64,000 nucleotides of DNA from JBFLYH01 sp964630235 (GTDB lineage: Bacteria > Oederibacteriota > JAAXVQ01 > JAUVAV01): NCBI GenBank assembly GCA_964630235.1, contig CAZVUO010000001.1:682001-746000 (forward strand), in the 5' to 3' direction. How positions within the stretch are numbered: the stretch's first letter is position 1; the number at the start of each line of letters is the position of its first letter. Shown here piece by piece: positions 41,423 to 49,284 of the stretch. Below the pieces are notes generated by a model, which was given only the letters and a program-made list of their open reading frames with translations, had not been told where the DNA came from and did no database searches. The translations under genes and the position numbers were made by a program.

Positions 41423-42236
41423 ACCCATCACGCTCGGCGGCCAAGCGGTCACGGCCGACGATTTTATCCTCGTCGCCGGACCGTGCGTGATCGAAAACGA
41501 GGTGCAGACCCTGTCCATCGCCCGCGCGCTTGCCGAGGTGGCGCGGAGCCGCAACGTGCGCCTGCTCTTCAAGGCTTCCTACGACAAGGCCAACCGCTCC
41601 TCCCTGAACTCTTTCCGGGGGCCGGGTCTGGAGGAGGGGTTGCGGATCCTGCGCCGCGTGCGCCAAGAAACCGGCGCGCCCGTGCTGTCGGACGTGCACA
41701 CCCCGGAGCAGGCCGCGGCCACGGGCGGGCAGCTCGACTGCCTGCAAATTCCCGCTTTGCTCTCCCGCCAGACCGAACTCCTGACCGCCGCCGCGCGCAG
41801 CGGCAAGGCGGTCAATATCAAAAAAGGGCAGTTCATGGCCCCGCTGGACATGGGCCGGGCCGTCGAGAAGGTCGCGGCCCTCAATCCCAACCTCATGGTC
41901 ACGGAGCGCGGTGTTTCCTTCGGGTACAACAACCTGGTGGTGGATATGCGCTCCCTGGCGATCATGCGCCGTTTCGGCTATCCCGTGATCTTCGACGCCA
42001 CCCACAGCGTGCAGCTCCCGGGAGGCGGCGAGCAGTCCGGAGGACAGCGCGAGTTCGTGCCCGTGCTGGCGCGGGCCGCGGCCGGGGCGGGCATTGACGG
42101 CCTGTTCCTTGAAACACATCCCAACCCAGCCGCGGCGCTCTCGGACAGCGCGGTCATGCTGCCGCTCGCCGATGTGCCCGCCCTTTTAGACAGCGTGCTG
42201 GCCATCCACCGCGCGGCCGGGTCCAACCGGCCGTGA
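41415..42236 (+). CDS. kdsA: 3-deoxy-8-phosphooctulonate synthase
   Basis: 273 residues from GTG 41415 with AAGGGGGGG upstream. Motifs: ILVAGPCVIENE, FKASYDKANRSSLNSFRGPGLEEGL, TDVHTPEQ-like SDVHTPEQAA, KAVNIKKGQFMAP, VTERGVSFGYNNLVVDMRSL, DATHSVQLPGG and ETHPNPAAALSDSAVMLPL. It condenses arabinose-5-phosphate with PEP. The gene starts within pyrG and its stop overlaps the next start, so pyrG-kdsA-RNase H is one unit. Confidence 0.97.
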   Translation: MFKPITLGGQAVTADDFILVAGPCVIENEVQTLSIARALAEVARSRNVRLLFKASYDKANRSSLNSFRGPGLEEGLRILRRVRQETGAPVLSDVHTPEQAAATGGQLDCLQIPALLSRQTELLTAAARSGKAVNIKKGQFMAPLDMGRAVEKVAALNPNLMVTERGVSFGYNNLVVDMRSLAIMRRFGYPVIFDATHSVQLPGGGEQSGGQREFVPVLARAAAGAGIDGLFLETHPNPAAALSDSAVMLPLADVPALLDSVLAIHRAAGSNRP

Positions 42237-42640
42237 AAGCAGGCCTGCTGTTCTGCGATGGCGGCAGCCGCGGCAACCCCGGGCCGGCGGCCGCGGCCGC
42301 GATCCTGTACGACGCGGACGGCCGCGAACTGGGCCAGCGCCGTGCTTTTCTAGGCACCACCACCAACAATGTGGCTGAATACCGCGGCCTGCTGCTGGGC
42401 CTGGAACTGGCCCTTGCCCATGGAATGGAAAGCCTGGTCATTAAACTGGATTCGGAACTGATCGTACGGCAGCTCACGGGTGTCTACCGCGTCAAGGACG
42501 CGGGGCTCAAGCCCCTGTGGCAAACCTGCCGGCGCGCGCTGGCCGGGTTCCGGCACTGGGAGGCCTGCCATGTGCCCCGCGCCGAAAACCAGGTCGCGGA
42601 CCGGCTGGTGAACCTGGCGCTGGACGAGCCAAGCCGCTAA
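42233..42640 (+). CDS. Ribonuclease HI family protein
   Basis: 135 residues from GTG 42233. The RNase H fold shows its acidic residues in CDGGSRGNPGPAAAAAILYD (Asp), NNVAEYRGLLLGLELAL (Glu), IKLDSELIVRQL (Asp) and a late AENQVADRLVNLAL (Asp). It lacks the basic handle of E. coli RnhA, as in the short YpdQ/archaeal-like type. It may cut RNA in RNA-DNA hybrids. The GTGA overlap with kdsA suggests coupling; functional relation to Kdo synthesis is not evident. Confidence 0.9.
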   Translation: MKAGLLFCDGGSRGNPGPAAAAAILYDADGRELGQRRAFLGTTTNNVAEYRGLLLGLELALAHGMESLVIKLDSELIVRQLTGVYRVKDAGLKPLWQTCRRALAGFRHWEACHVPRAENQVADRLVNLALDEPSR

Positions 42641-42813
42641 CAGGGCGCTGAAAATTATCGCTATTTTCCGCTGGCACCCTGCACGGCCCTCTATATAAGG
42701 CTGGTGGGGCCGGCACCGGACGGTTCTCCCTGAAACATCCCTGATTTTTCAGGGGGTATTCCACGCCGCGCGGGCAAAAAGTCCGCCCCGCGGACTTTTT
42801 CACCAGCCTCCTA
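42640..42813 (+). repeat. Structured mobile-like repeat (AACAGG...CAGCCTC type), copy 2
   Basis: Same layout as the element at 22035-22169: left AACAGGGCGCTGAAAA, middle stem CCCTGAAA...TTTTTCAGGGG, GGTATTCCACGCCGCGCGGGC, then an A-run/GC/T-run hairpin and ACCAGCCTCCTA at the right. The stems are kept although the bases differ between copies. Confidence 0.65.
42776..42800 (+). terminator. Terminator hairpin within repeat copy 2
   Basis: Perfect arms AAAAAGTCCGC and GCGGACTTTTT with loop CCC and a built-in T-run. It probably ends the pyrG-kdsA-RNase H transcript. Confidence 0.8.
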
Positions 42814-42891
42814 ATCTCGCCAAAGCCGGCCGGACGTGGTACAATAGCATTGGAACTGCCGGATCATTTAACCCCGCGAGGAGGGATGGAC

Positions 42892-43287
42892 ATGGAAGAG
42901 GCATCCTTATCGTTCGATAAACGCAAGCATCCGCGGATCAAGGTCACCATCCCCGTGCAGTACAAGGTCATCAACGAGACCGACGAGGCCGTGCTGGCCA
43001 TCGAGGAGCGCAAAGCTCTGCTCAAAGGCGATTCCAAGGACGTGTCGGCCGAGGGGCTGTTCCTGGTCAGCGACCGCATCCTGGAAAAAGGCGACATCCT
43101 CAAGATCGAAGTGGTGCTTCCCGACGAAGCCAAGCCGGTGCGGGCTTTTTCCGAAGTGATCTGGGTGTCGGACCACGGCCTGGCCGAGGGCAAGCACGGC
43201 GCGGGCATTTATTTCATGGCCCTGCGGGACGAGGATGCGGACTCCATCGGCCGTTTTATCGCCCAGACCTTGAAAAACCCCGGCTGA
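42892..43287 (+). CDS. PilZ domain protein
   Basis: 131 residues from ATG 42892. The c-di-GMP binding motifs are present: RxxxR as R11-K-H-P-R15 and DVSAEG (D/NxSxxG), followed by the PilZ barrel strands (LKIEVVLPD, RAFSEVIWVSDH, HGAGIYFMAL). It is probably a single-domain c-di-GMP receptor. ATG 42886 is also possible but too close to GGAGGG. An extended -10 (TGGTACAAT, 42837-42845) lies upstream. No diguanylate cyclase is in the window. Confidence 0.9.
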   Translation: MEEASLSFDKRKHPRIKVTIPVQYKVINETDEAVLAIEERKALLKGDSKDVSAEGLFLVSDRILEKGDILKIEVVLPDEAKPVRAFSEVIWVSDHGLAEGKHGAGIYFMALRDEDADSIGRFIAQTLKNPG

Positions 43288-43381
43288 TCCCGGTCGCGTT
43301 GGCGTTCCGCGCGATCCACCTGCCTTTCGCGGTGTCTAAGCGATCAAGCCGAAGTTTAATCTGTTGGTAGGAGTGATGGTC

Positions 43382-44245
43382 ATGAAGAACCTCTTCAAAA
43401 CGTTCCTGCTTTTGCTGGCCTTGACCCTGATCCTGATGTTCATCGGCGAACAGGTGGGCGGACAGCAGGGCATGCTGATCGCCCTGGGCGTGGCCGTGCT
43501 GCTCAATTTCGGGTCTTACTGGTTCTCGGACAAGATCGTGCTGGCCATGTACCGGGCCCGCGATCCCCAGCCGGGCGCGCAGAACGAGCGGCGGGCCGAG
43601 GTGATCGTCCGCAATCTCACCACCCAGGCGAACCTGCCCATGCCCCGCGTGAAGGTCATTGACACGGAGGCGCCGAACGCGTTCGCCACGGGGCGCAATC
43701 CGCAGCACGCCGTGGTGGCCGTGACCACGGGCATTTTGGGCATTCTGAACGACGCCGAGCTCTCGGCCGTACTGGCCCACGAACTCACGCACGTGAAAAA
43801 CCGGGACATCCTGATCGGCGCGGTCGCGGCCACCCTGGCCGGCGCCATCACCTGGATGGCCCGCATGACGTATTGGCTGGGAGGGGACCGGGGCCGCAAC
43901 GCCATCGGCGCCCTGCTCACGATGCTCTTGGCGCCGCTTGCCGCTCTGTTGATCCAGCTGGCCGTGTCCCGCTCGCGGGAATATGCCGCGGACCGGGGCG
44001 CGGGTCTCCTGACCAACCGGCCGCTGGATCTGGTCCGCGCGCTGGAGAAACTGCAATTGTCCGTGCAGAGGCGGCCTCTGGCCGTGACCAACGGCACCCA
44101 GGCCACGGCGCACCTGTTCATCGTCAACCCCTTCAAGCTCAGCGGTCTGGCGGGTATGTTCTCCACGCATCCCACCCTGGACCAGCGCCGCGAGCGCCTG
44201 GAAGCCCTGGACCAGGAGCTCCGCGGGGTGGTGAAGGGAGCATAA
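43382..44245 (+). CDS. htpX: Zinc metalloprotease HtpX
   Basis: 287 residues, M48B family. Two N-terminal membrane helices come first (FLLLLALTLILMFIG and GMLIALGVAVLLNFGSYWF), then the catalytic LAHELTHVKNRD (HExxH), two more helices, and SREYAADRGAG supplying the third zinc ligand. The C-terminus TLDQRRERLEAL is typical. It degrades misfolded inner-membrane proteins. ATG 43382 has GGAG 8 bases upstream; earlier in-frame starts exist. Confidence 0.95.
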   Translation: MKNLFKTFLLLLALTLILMFIGEQVGGQQGMLIALGVAVLLNFGSYWFSDKIVLAMYRARDPQPGAQNERRAEVIVRNLTTQANLPMPRVKVIDTEAPNAFATGRNPQHAVVAVTTGILGILNDAELSAVLAHELTHVKNRDILIGAVAATLAGAITWMARMTYWLGGDRGRNAIGALLTMLLAPLAALLIQLAVSRSREYAADRGAGLLTNRPLDLVRALEKLQLSVQRRPLAVTNGTQATAHLFIVNPFKLSGLAGMFSTHPTLDQRRERLEALDQELRGVVKGA

Positions 44246-44255
44246 GCCGGTTGCG

Positions 44256-45632
44256 ATGACCTCCAGCGCCCATTCCGCGGCGGCCCGCAGACCTGCGGGC
44301 CGCCGCGTTCCTTTTTCCGCCCGCAGCCTGGCCTGGGAAGCACTGAACCGGGTCGCGCGCAGCGATGCCTGGGCCGAGACCTGGCTGGAGTCGCGTTTGC
44401 CCGCCGCGGGCCTCTCCGCGGCGGACACGCGCCTGGCCTGGGAACTGACCCTGGGCACCATCAAGTTCAAAGCCTTCCTCGACTTCGCCCTGAGACCTTT
44501 TTTATCCAAACCCCAAGCCTTGCCGGTCCAGGCCCGCACGCTCTTGCGTCTCGGGGCCTATCAGCTCCTGCTGCTCAGCAAGATCCCGGCGCACGCCGCG
44601 GTCCATACCTCGGTGGAGCTGGCCAAACAGCGATTGACCTTGCCGCACGTCCGCGTGATCAATGCCGTGCTGCGCGCGCTCGCCCGTCAGGGGGCGCCCA
44701 GTCTGCCGGACCCCAAGGCCGAACCCGCGGCCCACGCCGCGGTCGCGTATTCGCTGCCGCTGTTTCTGGTGCGGCGCTGGCTGGAACGTTTCGGCGCGGA
44801 CCCGGCAGGGGAGATGTTCCGGGCCGCCAATGAACCGCCTCCGCTCGCGGCTCGCGTGCACCTGGGCCGGACCACCCGCGCCCAGGCCCAGGCCGCGCTG
44901 CGAGCGGACGGGGTGGCCACTGAACCCGGGCTGCTGCCAGAAAGTCTCCTGCTCGAGCGGGGGATCCGGCCGGCCGACTGCCCGGGCCTGGCCGAAGGCT
45001 GGCTGTATTTTCAGGACCAGGCGTCGCAGCTGGTCGGCCGCCTGGTGGACCCGCGGCCCGGCCAGGTCTGCCTGGACCTGTGCAGCGCGCCAGGCGGCAA
45101 GGCCACGCACCTGGCCGAACTGCTTGCTGGCGCAGGGCAGGTCCTGGCCTATGACCGCAACGCGCAAAGGCTCCAGCGGGTCGAAGCGAACGCCCGCCGG
45201 CTCCATCTCGACAACCTGACGGTGCTGGCCGAACTGCCCGCGGGCTTGCAGGCGGACCGCGTGCTGGTGGACGCGCCCTGTTCGGGCCTGGGCACGCTGC
45301 GCCGCCACGCCGAAGCGCGGTGGCGCGTGGCCGAGCCGGATCTTGCGCGCCTGGGAAGCGAGCAGTCCGCTCTGCTCGAGCTGGGGGCGGAGTATGTCAA
45401 ACCGGGCGGGCAGTTGATCTACGCGACCTGCACCACCGAACCCGAGGAGAACGAACACGTCGTGAACCGGTTCCTGGACGCGCAACCCGCGTTCCGGCTC
45501 CTGCCAGGCCCGGGGGCCGGCGGCGATCCGGCGGCTGCGTTCTGGAGCGCGGACGGTTTCTTCCGGACCTTTCCCGGGCATCCGGACCTGGATGGCCTGT
45601 TCGCGGCCCGACTGGAGCGCCGCCCGGCGTGA
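44256..45632 (+). CDS. rsmB: 16S rRNA (cytosine-967-C5)-methyltransferase
   Basis: 458 residues. The N-terminal NusB-like RNA-binding domain (ARSLAWEALNRVARSDAWAETWLESRL...) is followed by the Fmu/RsmB catalytic domain: SAM motif LDLCSAPGGKATHLAELL, DAPCSGLGTLRRHAEARWR (first Cys), and YATCTTEPEENEHVVNRFL (catalytic Cys). It starts 10 bases after htpX, so the two are likely co-transcribed. Confidence 0.95.
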   Translation: MTSSAHSAAARRPAGRRVPFSARSLAWEALNRVARSDAWAETWLESRLPAAGLSAADTRLAWELTLGTIKFKAFLDFALRPFLSKPQALPVQARTLLRLGAYQLLLLSKIPAHAAVHTSVELAKQRLTLPHVRVINAVLRALARQGAPSLPDPKAEPAAHAAVAYSLPLFLVRRWLERFGADPAGEMFRAANEPPPLAARVHLGRTTRAQAQAALRADGVATEPGLLPESLLLERGIRPADCPGLAEGWLYFQDQASQLVGRLVDPRPGQVCLDLCSAPGGKATHLAELLAGAGQVLAYDRNAQRLQRVEANARRLHLDNLTVLAELPAGLQADRVLVDAPCSGLGTLRRHAEARWRVAEPDLARLGSEQSALLELGAEYVKPGGQLIYATCTTEPEENEHVVNRFLDAQPAFRLLPGPGAGGDPAAAFWSADGFFRTFPGHPDLDGLFAARLERRPA

Positions 45633-45654
45633 AGCGGCGGATTTTTGATGGTGC

Positions 45655-45677
45655 GTCCTCCCTGGGAGGACTATAAT
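45655..45677 (+). promoter_or_regulatory. Palindrome abutting a -10 box upstream of a hypothetical gene
   Basis: GTCCTCCC-T-GGGAGGAC (45655-45671) is a perfect 8-base inverted repeat that runs directly into TATAAT (45672-45677). No good -35 is present at normal spacing, so the palindrome could be an activator or repressor site over the spacer. Confidence 0.5.
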
Positions 45678-45706
45678 GATGCAACCTTGCCCTCGAGGTG
45701 AACCCA

Positions 45707-46333
45707 GTGCCTAAAAGGCCGGCGAAAAAGAAAGCCGAGATATTGCAGCCGGACGACGACCCCTGGCTGAGCCCGGAAGAGCTCCAGCGCCGGGAGAACG
45801 TCCTGCACCTGCAGCGCCAGGTGGCGGCCGCGTTCATCCAGGCGGCGCACCGCCAGCCCAAGGTCATGTCCAAACTGCTCCTGGGCCTGCTGGAGATCGT
45901 GGACTTCATGTTCAAGAACACCTGCGGCGTGGCCAGCACCTACCGCCTGACCCAGTGCCAGCTCGAGGCCATCACCCTCGAGAACGTGCGGCGCTACTAC
46001 CGACTCATGATGACCGCGCTAGCCTACCACCTGCGCACCTTGCTGCCCCGGACCGGCGGCGAGGCCTGGAAGGTGGTCGTGGAGATGAGCGGCGACCCGG
46101 CCCAGTGCGAGGCGTTCGGCCGGCAGCTTGCCGCCTGCGTGGACCAGTCGGACGGCAGTTATTCGCCCGTGCAGGCCGGCCACCAGCTGTGGCAGCAGGT
46201 GCGCGAGGTTATGCACGTGATCGGCACGGAGCAGGACCAAACCGCGCGGATCTATTACCAGACCGCGCCCGGGCAGAACCTCCTGTTCGTCGTCGAACGC
46301 GCCAACGAAGAAGGCTGGCTGACGAAGGATTAG
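45707..46333 (+). CDS. Conserved-looking hypothetical protein, soluble and helical
   Basis: 208 residues from GTG 45707, which has GAGGTG 6 bases upstream. A basic N-terminus (MPKRPAKKKAE) precedes a helical body (RRENVLHLQRQVAAAFIQAAHRQPKVMSKLLLGLLEIVDFMFKN...; LENVRRYYRLMMTALAYHLRTLLP). The C-terminal half (WKVVVEMSGDPAQCEAFGRQLAACVDQ; ARIYYQTAPGQNLLFVVERANEEGW) looks like a small alpha/beta domain. No signal peptide or membrane segment is present. I do not recognise a family. Codon use matches neighbours. Its promoter carries a palindrome. Confidence 0.65.
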   Translation: MPKRPAKKKAEILQPDDDPWLSPEELQRRENVLHLQRQVAAAFIQAAHRQPKVMSKLLLGLLEIVDFMFKNTCGVASTYRLTQCQLEAITLENVRRYYRLMMTALAYHLRTLLPRTGGEAWKVVVEMSGDPAQCEAFGRQLAACVDQSDGSYSPVQAGHQLWQQVREVMHVIGTEQDQTARIYYQTAPGQNLLFVVERANEEGWLTKD

Positions 46334-46430
46334 TCATTGCGCGGACCGGAGGGACGAAGCAATCTCGTTCAGAGGCGTCCAAGCTGAGATTGCCACGCTC
46401 TCCCCATTGGGTATCGCTCGCAATGACCCT
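46333..46430 (+). repeat. GTCATTGCG...GAAGCAATC...CGCAATGAC repeat
   Basis: The left TCATTGCGCGGACCGGAGGG plus ACGAAGCAATCTC pairs in part with the right GAGATTGCCACGC...GCTCGCAATGAC. It belongs to the dispersed family seen partially at 31331 and, in reverse, at 63537. It fills most of the gap before mnmG. Confidence 0.65.
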
Positions 46431-46492
46431 TGAGCGTAACGCCTTAGCCATCCACACGTTCCGAATCATTTCCGCGAATTTCCGAGGCTTTT

Positions 46493-48355
46493 ATGAGCGT
46501 TCCCGAATACGACGTCATCGTGGTGGGCGGCGGGCATGCGGGCATCGAGGCCGCGGCCGCGGCCTGCCGCCTGCAGTGCCGGGTGCTGCTCGTGACCTTG
46601 AAGCTGGAAGCGATCGGCGCGCTCTCCTGCAACCCGGCGATCGGCGGGGTGGGCAAGGGCCAGCTGGTCAAGGAAGTGGACGCGCTCGGCGGGCTCATGG
46701 GCGAGCTGGCGGACGCGGCCTGCCTGCAGTATCGCCGGCTCAACCGCAGCCGCGGCGCGGCCGTGCAGTCCACGCGCATGCAGGTGGACCTGGACGAATA
46801 CCCGCGCCTGGTCCAGGCGCGCCTGCGCGCCCTGCCAGGCCTGGATCTGGCCGAGGACGAGGCCGTGGACCTGCTGCGCGAGAACGGCCGGGCGGCCGGG
46901 GTGCGCCTGGCCCGCGCGGGCGCGGTCAGCGCCAGGACCGTGGTGCTGGCGCCTGGCACGTTTTTTCACGGTCTCATGCACATCGGGCCCGAACAACAGC
47001 GCGGCGGCCGCCTGGGCGACCCGGCCTCGGACCGGCTGCCGGATGCGCTCGTGGCCCTGGGCTTCCGCCTGGGGCGCTTCAAGACCGGCACCACGCCGCG
47101 GCTCGACGGGCGCAGCATTGATTTTTCGCGCCTGACCGAACAGCCGGGCGATCCGGAGTTTGATCCTTATTCGGCCCGTTCTCCCGAACGGCCCCGCCTG
47201 CCGCAGATCCCTTGTTTTCTGGCAGAGACCAATGCCCGTACGCACGAACTGATCCGCGCCAATCTGTCGCGTTCGGCGCTCTACGGCGGCCAGATCACGG
47301 CCACGGGCGTGCGCTACTGTCCCTCGGTCGAGGACAAGATCGTCAAGTTCCCCGAGCGGGAGCACCATCATGTGTTCGTGGAGCCGGAGACCCTGGGGCG
47401 GGAGCGCTACTACCCCAACGGCCTGTCCAACAGCCTGCCCCTGGACGTGCAGCTGGCCGTGGTGCGTTCGGTCGCGGGTCTGGAGCAGGCGGTCATCGTG
47501 CAAAGCGGCTACGGCATCGAGCACGACTACCTCCTGCCCACCCAGCTCTCGGCCAGCCTGGAGTCCGCGCCCCTGGCTGGGTTATTCTGCGCGGGCCAGA
47601 TCAACGGCACCACGGGCTACGAAGAGGCCGCGGCCCAGGGGCTCATGGCCGGAGCGAACGCCGCCCTGCGGGCCCGGGGCGAAGAAACCGTCATCCTCGA
47701 ACGCTCGCAAGCCTATATCGGCGTCCTGATTGACGACCTGGTGTTCAAAGGCACGGACGAGCCGTACCGCATGTTCACCTCGCGGGTCGAATACCGGCTG
47801 CTGCTGCGCGAAGACAACGCCGAGGAACGCCTGACGCCCTGGGCGCATGCCGTGGGGCTGGTTAACGAACAAGCTTTCCGGGAATTTCAAGGCCGGGAAG
47901 CGGCCGTGCGCGAGGAACGGCGGCGCCTCCAGCAGACGCGGGTCCAGCCCGGCCCAGAGGCCGCGGCCGTGTTCGAAAAACGCGGCACCCCGCCTTTGGC
48001 CGAACCCGCCAGCCTGGAGGAATTGCTGCGCCGGCCGGAGCTGGATTATGCGACCCTGGCTGAGCTGGATCCCGGGACCGCGCAGGTGCCGCGCCGCGTG
48101 CAGGAGCGCGCGGAAGTGGAAGTGAAGTACGAGGGTTACCTCAAACGCCAGGCCGCGCAGGTGGAGGAGCTGGAATGGCTGGAGCGCGTGCGCGTGCCCG
48201 AAGGGTTCGTCTTTCAAGGTCTCCCCGGCCTGTCGCGCGAGATCGTGGAAAAGCTCACGGCTCTCAAGCCGCGCAACCTGGGTCAGGCGAGCCGCGTTTC
48301 CGGCGTTACGCCTGCGGCCCTGACCCAGCTCTTGCACCGCCTGAAGAAAGGCTGA
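46493..48355 (+). CDS. mnmG: tRNA uridine-5-carboxymethylaminomethyl modification enzyme MnmG
   Basis: 620 residues, usual length. The FAD-binding N-terminus is YDVIVVGGGHAGIEAAAAACRL, followed by the GidA signatures SCNPAIGGVGKGQLVKEVDALGGLMG and FKTGTTPRLDGRSIDF, then GLFCAGQINGTTGYEEAAAQG and the helical C-terminus with YEGYLKRQ. With MnmE it modifies U34 of tRNAs. MnmE is not in the window. The next gene follows after 5 bases. Confidence 0.97.
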   Translation: MSVPEYDVIVVGGGHAGIEAAAAACRLQCRVLLVTLKLEAIGALSCNPAIGGVGKGQLVKEVDALGGLMGELADAACLQYRRLNRSRGAAVQSTRMQVDLDEYPRLVQARLRALPGLDLAEDEAVDLLRENGRAAGVRLARAGAVSARTVVLAPGTFFHGLMHIGPEQQRGGRLGDPASDRLPDALVALGFRLGRFKTGTTPRLDGRSIDFSRLTEQPGDPEFDPYSARSPERPRLPQIPCFLAETNARTHELIRANLSRSALYGGQITATGVRYCPSVEDKIVKFPEREHHHVFVEPETLGRERYYPNGLSNSLPLDVQLAVVRSVAGLEQAVIVQSGYGIEHDYLLPTQLSASLESAPLAGLFCAGQINGTTGYEEAAAQGLMAGANAALRARGEETVILERSQAYIGVLIDDLVFKGTDEPYRMFTSRVEYRLLLREDNAEERLTPWAHAVGLVNEQAFREFQGREAAVREERRRLQQTRVQPGPEAAAVFEKRGTPPLAEPASLEELLRRPELDYATLAELDPGTAQVPRRVQERAEVEVKYEGYLKRQAAQVEELEWLERVRVPEGFVFQGLPGLSREIVEKLTALKPRNLGQASRVSGVTPAALTQLLHRLKKG

Positions 48356-48360
48356 CCGCC

Positions 48361-49284
48361 ATGCCGCCCCAAGGCCCCCGCTGGCGCGCGTTCTCCGCCT
48401 ACCTGCGCGAGCGCTTCGGCGGCCCCGTGCGCAAATTGCCCCTGCACGCGGGGTTCACCTGCCCCAACCGCGACGGCACGCTGTCCACCGCGGGCTGCGT
48501 ATTCTGCGAACCAGAAGCGTTCTCGAGGCACGCCGGCCCTGAAGCGCCGCCGGTCATCCAGCAGCTGCGGCAGGGCATCGAAGAGGGAACGCGGCAGGGC
48601 GTCAGCCGCTTCATGGCTTATTTCCAATCCTATACCAACACCTACGCGCCTCCGGGCCTCCTGCGCGACGTGTACGGCACCATTCGCGCGTTTCCGGAGA
48701 TCAAAGCCCTGGCCATCGGCACCCGGCCGGATTGCGTGGACCCGGAGGTGCTCGCCGCGATCGCGGAATTTTTGCCTGACTACGAAATATGGATGGAGTA
48801 CGGCCTGCAGAGCATCCATGACGCGTCCCTGGCCTGGATGAACCGCGGCCATGGCCGCGACGCGTTCGAGGCCGCCGTGGCGCTGACGCGGCGCTGGCCG
48901 GAAATGAAAATCTGCGCGCACGTTATTTTGGGATTGCCGGGCGAGACGCCGGAGATGGAAGCCGCCACTGCGCAGGCCGTGGCCGGCTGGCGGCTCGAAG
49001 GCGTCAAACTGCATCCGCTCTACGGGGTGGCTGGCACGCCCCTGGCCGAGATGTTCCGGAACGGCCGCTTCGTGCCGCTCACGCGCGGGGAATACGCCGG
49101 GCGGGTGGTGCGGTTCCTGGAGCGGCTTTGGCCGGAAACGGTCATCCAGCGCCTGACCGCTGACTGTCCGCAGGACAAGCTCCTGGCGCCCGCCTGGCTC
49201 AGCGACAAGAATGCGGTCCTGGCGGAGATCCGGACGCAACTGGAGCGGGAAGACACCTGGCAGGGGAAACGGTTCGAGGTTTAA
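48361..49284 (+). CDS. TIGR01212 family radical SAM protein (YhcC-like)
   Basis: 307 residues from ATG 48361. The iron-sulfur cysteines are in TCPNRDGTLSTAGCVFC (Cx14CxxC type, characteristic of this family), followed by YFQSYTNTYAP, LAIGTRPDCVDPEVL, VWMEYGLQS-like IWMEYGLQSIHD, and HVILGLPGETPEMEAAT. The family has an Elp3-like architecture and an unknown substrate. It sits 5 bases after mnmG, which hints at a tRNA or translation link. Its stop overlaps that of the convergent pcm gene by 4 bases. Confidence 0.92.
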   Translation: MPPQGPRWRAFSAYLRERFGGPVRKLPLHAGFTCPNRDGTLSTAGCVFCEPEAFSRHAGPEAPPVIQQLRQGIEEGTRQGVSRFMAYFQSYTNTYAPPGLLRDVYGTIRAFPEIKALAIGTRPDCVDPEVLAAIAEFLPDYEIWMEYGLQSIHDASLAWMNRGHGRDAFEAAVALTRRWPEMKICAHVILGLPGETPEMEAATAQAVAGWRLEGVKLHPLYGVAGTPLAEMFRNGRFVPLTRGEYAGRVVRFLERLWPETVIQRLTADCPQDKLLAPAWLSDKNAVLAEIRTQLEREDTWQGKRFEV

